7,244 nucleotides of DNA from NCBI GenBank assembly GCA_903921135.1, contig CAIXOY010000595.1:1-7244 (forward strand). Reading direction: 5' to 3'. The stretch comes from an uncultured Gammaproteobacteria bacterium (GTDB lineage: Bacteria > Pseudomonadota > Gammaproteobacteria > Pseudomonadales > UBA5518). The position numbers were made by a program, and so were the translations under genes. Of the stretch, positions 6,553 to 7,244 are shown piece by piece. The notes under the pieces were generated by a model, which was not told the origin of the DNA, searched no databases, and saw only the letters and a program-made list of their open reading frames with translations. The first letter of the stretch is position 1; each line of letters starts with the position of its first letter.

Positions 6553-7244
6553 TCAGAGGCTCCTCCGCTGTCTCAGCAAGAGCGCCACGAAGAAGGGCGC
6601 GCCGAGCAGGGCGGTGATGATACCCGTGGGCAATTCGGCCGGTGCGATGACGACACGCGCGGCAGCATCGGCAAGTACCAGCAACAGCGCGCCACCCAAG
6701 GCCGCACCGGGAATCACCCCCGCATGGTTGGGGCCGATCGCCAGACGCACGAGGTGCGGCACGATCAGGCCCACGAAGGCAATCGTGCCCGCCATCGCGA
6801 TGCAGGTGCCCACGCCGAGGGCCGTGAGCAGGGTCAGGCGGCGCTTCACGCGCTGCACGGCGATGCCGAGGTGGCGCGCCTCGGACTCGCCCAGCAACAG
6901 GGCATCCAGTGCGCGCGCCTCGCGCGGAAGCCACGCGCAGAGCAACGCTGCGATGCCGGTGGCGATCAGCGCGCGCGGCCAGTTCGCAGCACCCAGCGCG
7001 CCCATCTGCCAGATGCTCATCTGCCTGAGCATGTCGTTGTCAGCGAGATAACCGAGCAGCCCGTTCACCGCGCCGGCAATCGCCGACACCGCGATGCCCG
7101 CGAGCAGCATGGTATTCACCGAGGTGCCGAAGGCGCTGGTCGCGAGACGGTAGACCAGCACGGTAGCGAGCGCGCCGCCCAGGAACGCTCCGAAGGCAAC
7201 GACACCCAGACCCGTGGTCTCGAGCAGCCCACCCCAACTCCCGG
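6553..7244 (-). CDS. FecCD-family ABC permease (N-terminus beyond window)
   Basis: This is the integral membrane subunit forming the translocation path of a BtuC/HmuU-type importer. In frame from base 7242 to the TGA at 6555-6553 there are 229 residues. A family member has about 330-350, so roughly 100-120 N-terminal residues lie outside. Visible family features are the AFGAFLGGALATVLVYRLA helix, LLAGIAVSAIAGAVNGLL, the MSIWQMGALGAANW block, LLLGESEARHLGI (the cytoplasmic region contacting the ATPase), AFVGLIVPHLVRLAIGPNH, and the C-terminal APAELPTGIITALLGAPFF with a basic RQRRSL tail. A GTG at 7161 is in frame but internal, since upstream codons continue a typical helix. It is upstream of the ATPase gene by 2 nt. 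The sequence resembles HmuU most; substrate assignment depends on the partners. Confidence 0.92.
   Translation of the reverse strand, partial: GSWGGLLETTGLGVVAFGAFLGGALATVLVYRLATSAFGTSVNTMLLAGIAVSAIAGAVNGLLGYLADNDMLRQMSIWQMGALGAANWPRALIATGIAALLCAWLPREARALDALLLGESEARHLGIAVQRVKRRLTLLTALGVGTCIAMAGTIAFVGLIVPHLVRLAIGPNHAGVIPGAALGGALLLVLADAAARVVIAPAELPTGIITALLGAPFFVALLLRQRRSL

Overview
The window is GC-rich, densely coding bacterial DNA, most likely from a gammaproteobacterium. This is inferred from the close E. coli-like reading of GroEL, GroES, YajQ, AmpG, PanE and BtuF, and from a groESL operon carrying both a sigma-32-type promoter and a CIRCE operator. The neighbourhood groEL-groES / ampG / yajQ / panE also resembles, from memory, the Pseudomonas aeruginosa PA4385-PA4397 region in condensed form. 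No rRNA, tRNA, CRISPR array, insertion sequence or phage gene is visible.

Layout. Positions 1-1446 (minus) hold groEL, whose C-terminal end lies outside the window, preceded by groES at 1528-1815 (minus). The 258 bp upstream of groES are a compact control region: a sigma-32-like promoter (2013-2040), a sigma-70-like promoter (1918-1945) and a CIRCE inverted repeat (1892-1918) for the HrcA repressor. Next comes an AmpG-type muropeptide permease (2074-3420, minus), ending in a probable intrinsic terminator that insulates it from groES. Its probable TTG start overlaps the stop of yajQ (3417-3899, minus), so yajQ-ampG look like a coupled pair. A 44-bp divergent spacer separates yajQ from a plus-strand panE-type ketopantoate reductase (3944-4888).

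Four bp after panE, and convergent with it, ends a minus-strand ABC importer operon read in the order permease (6553-7244, N-terminus outside the window), ATPase (5777-6550) and periplasmic binding protein (4893-5777). The three genes are spaced by 2 nt and then overlap by 1 to 3 nt. The binding protein reads as BtuF-like (cobalamin), while the ATPase and permease read as HmuV/HmuU-like (heme). The substrate is therefore corrinoid or heme; I favour corrinoid from the binding protein.

How it works together: the genes are housekeeping and nutrient-uptake functions (protein folding, cell-wall recycling, a nucleotide-binding regulator, pantothenate synthesis, tetrapyrrole uptake). I did not find a convincing undescribed system. 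The most informative signals are regulatory: the dual heat-shock control of groESL, the yajQ-ampG overlap with a non-ATG start, and the mixed family signature of the importer.
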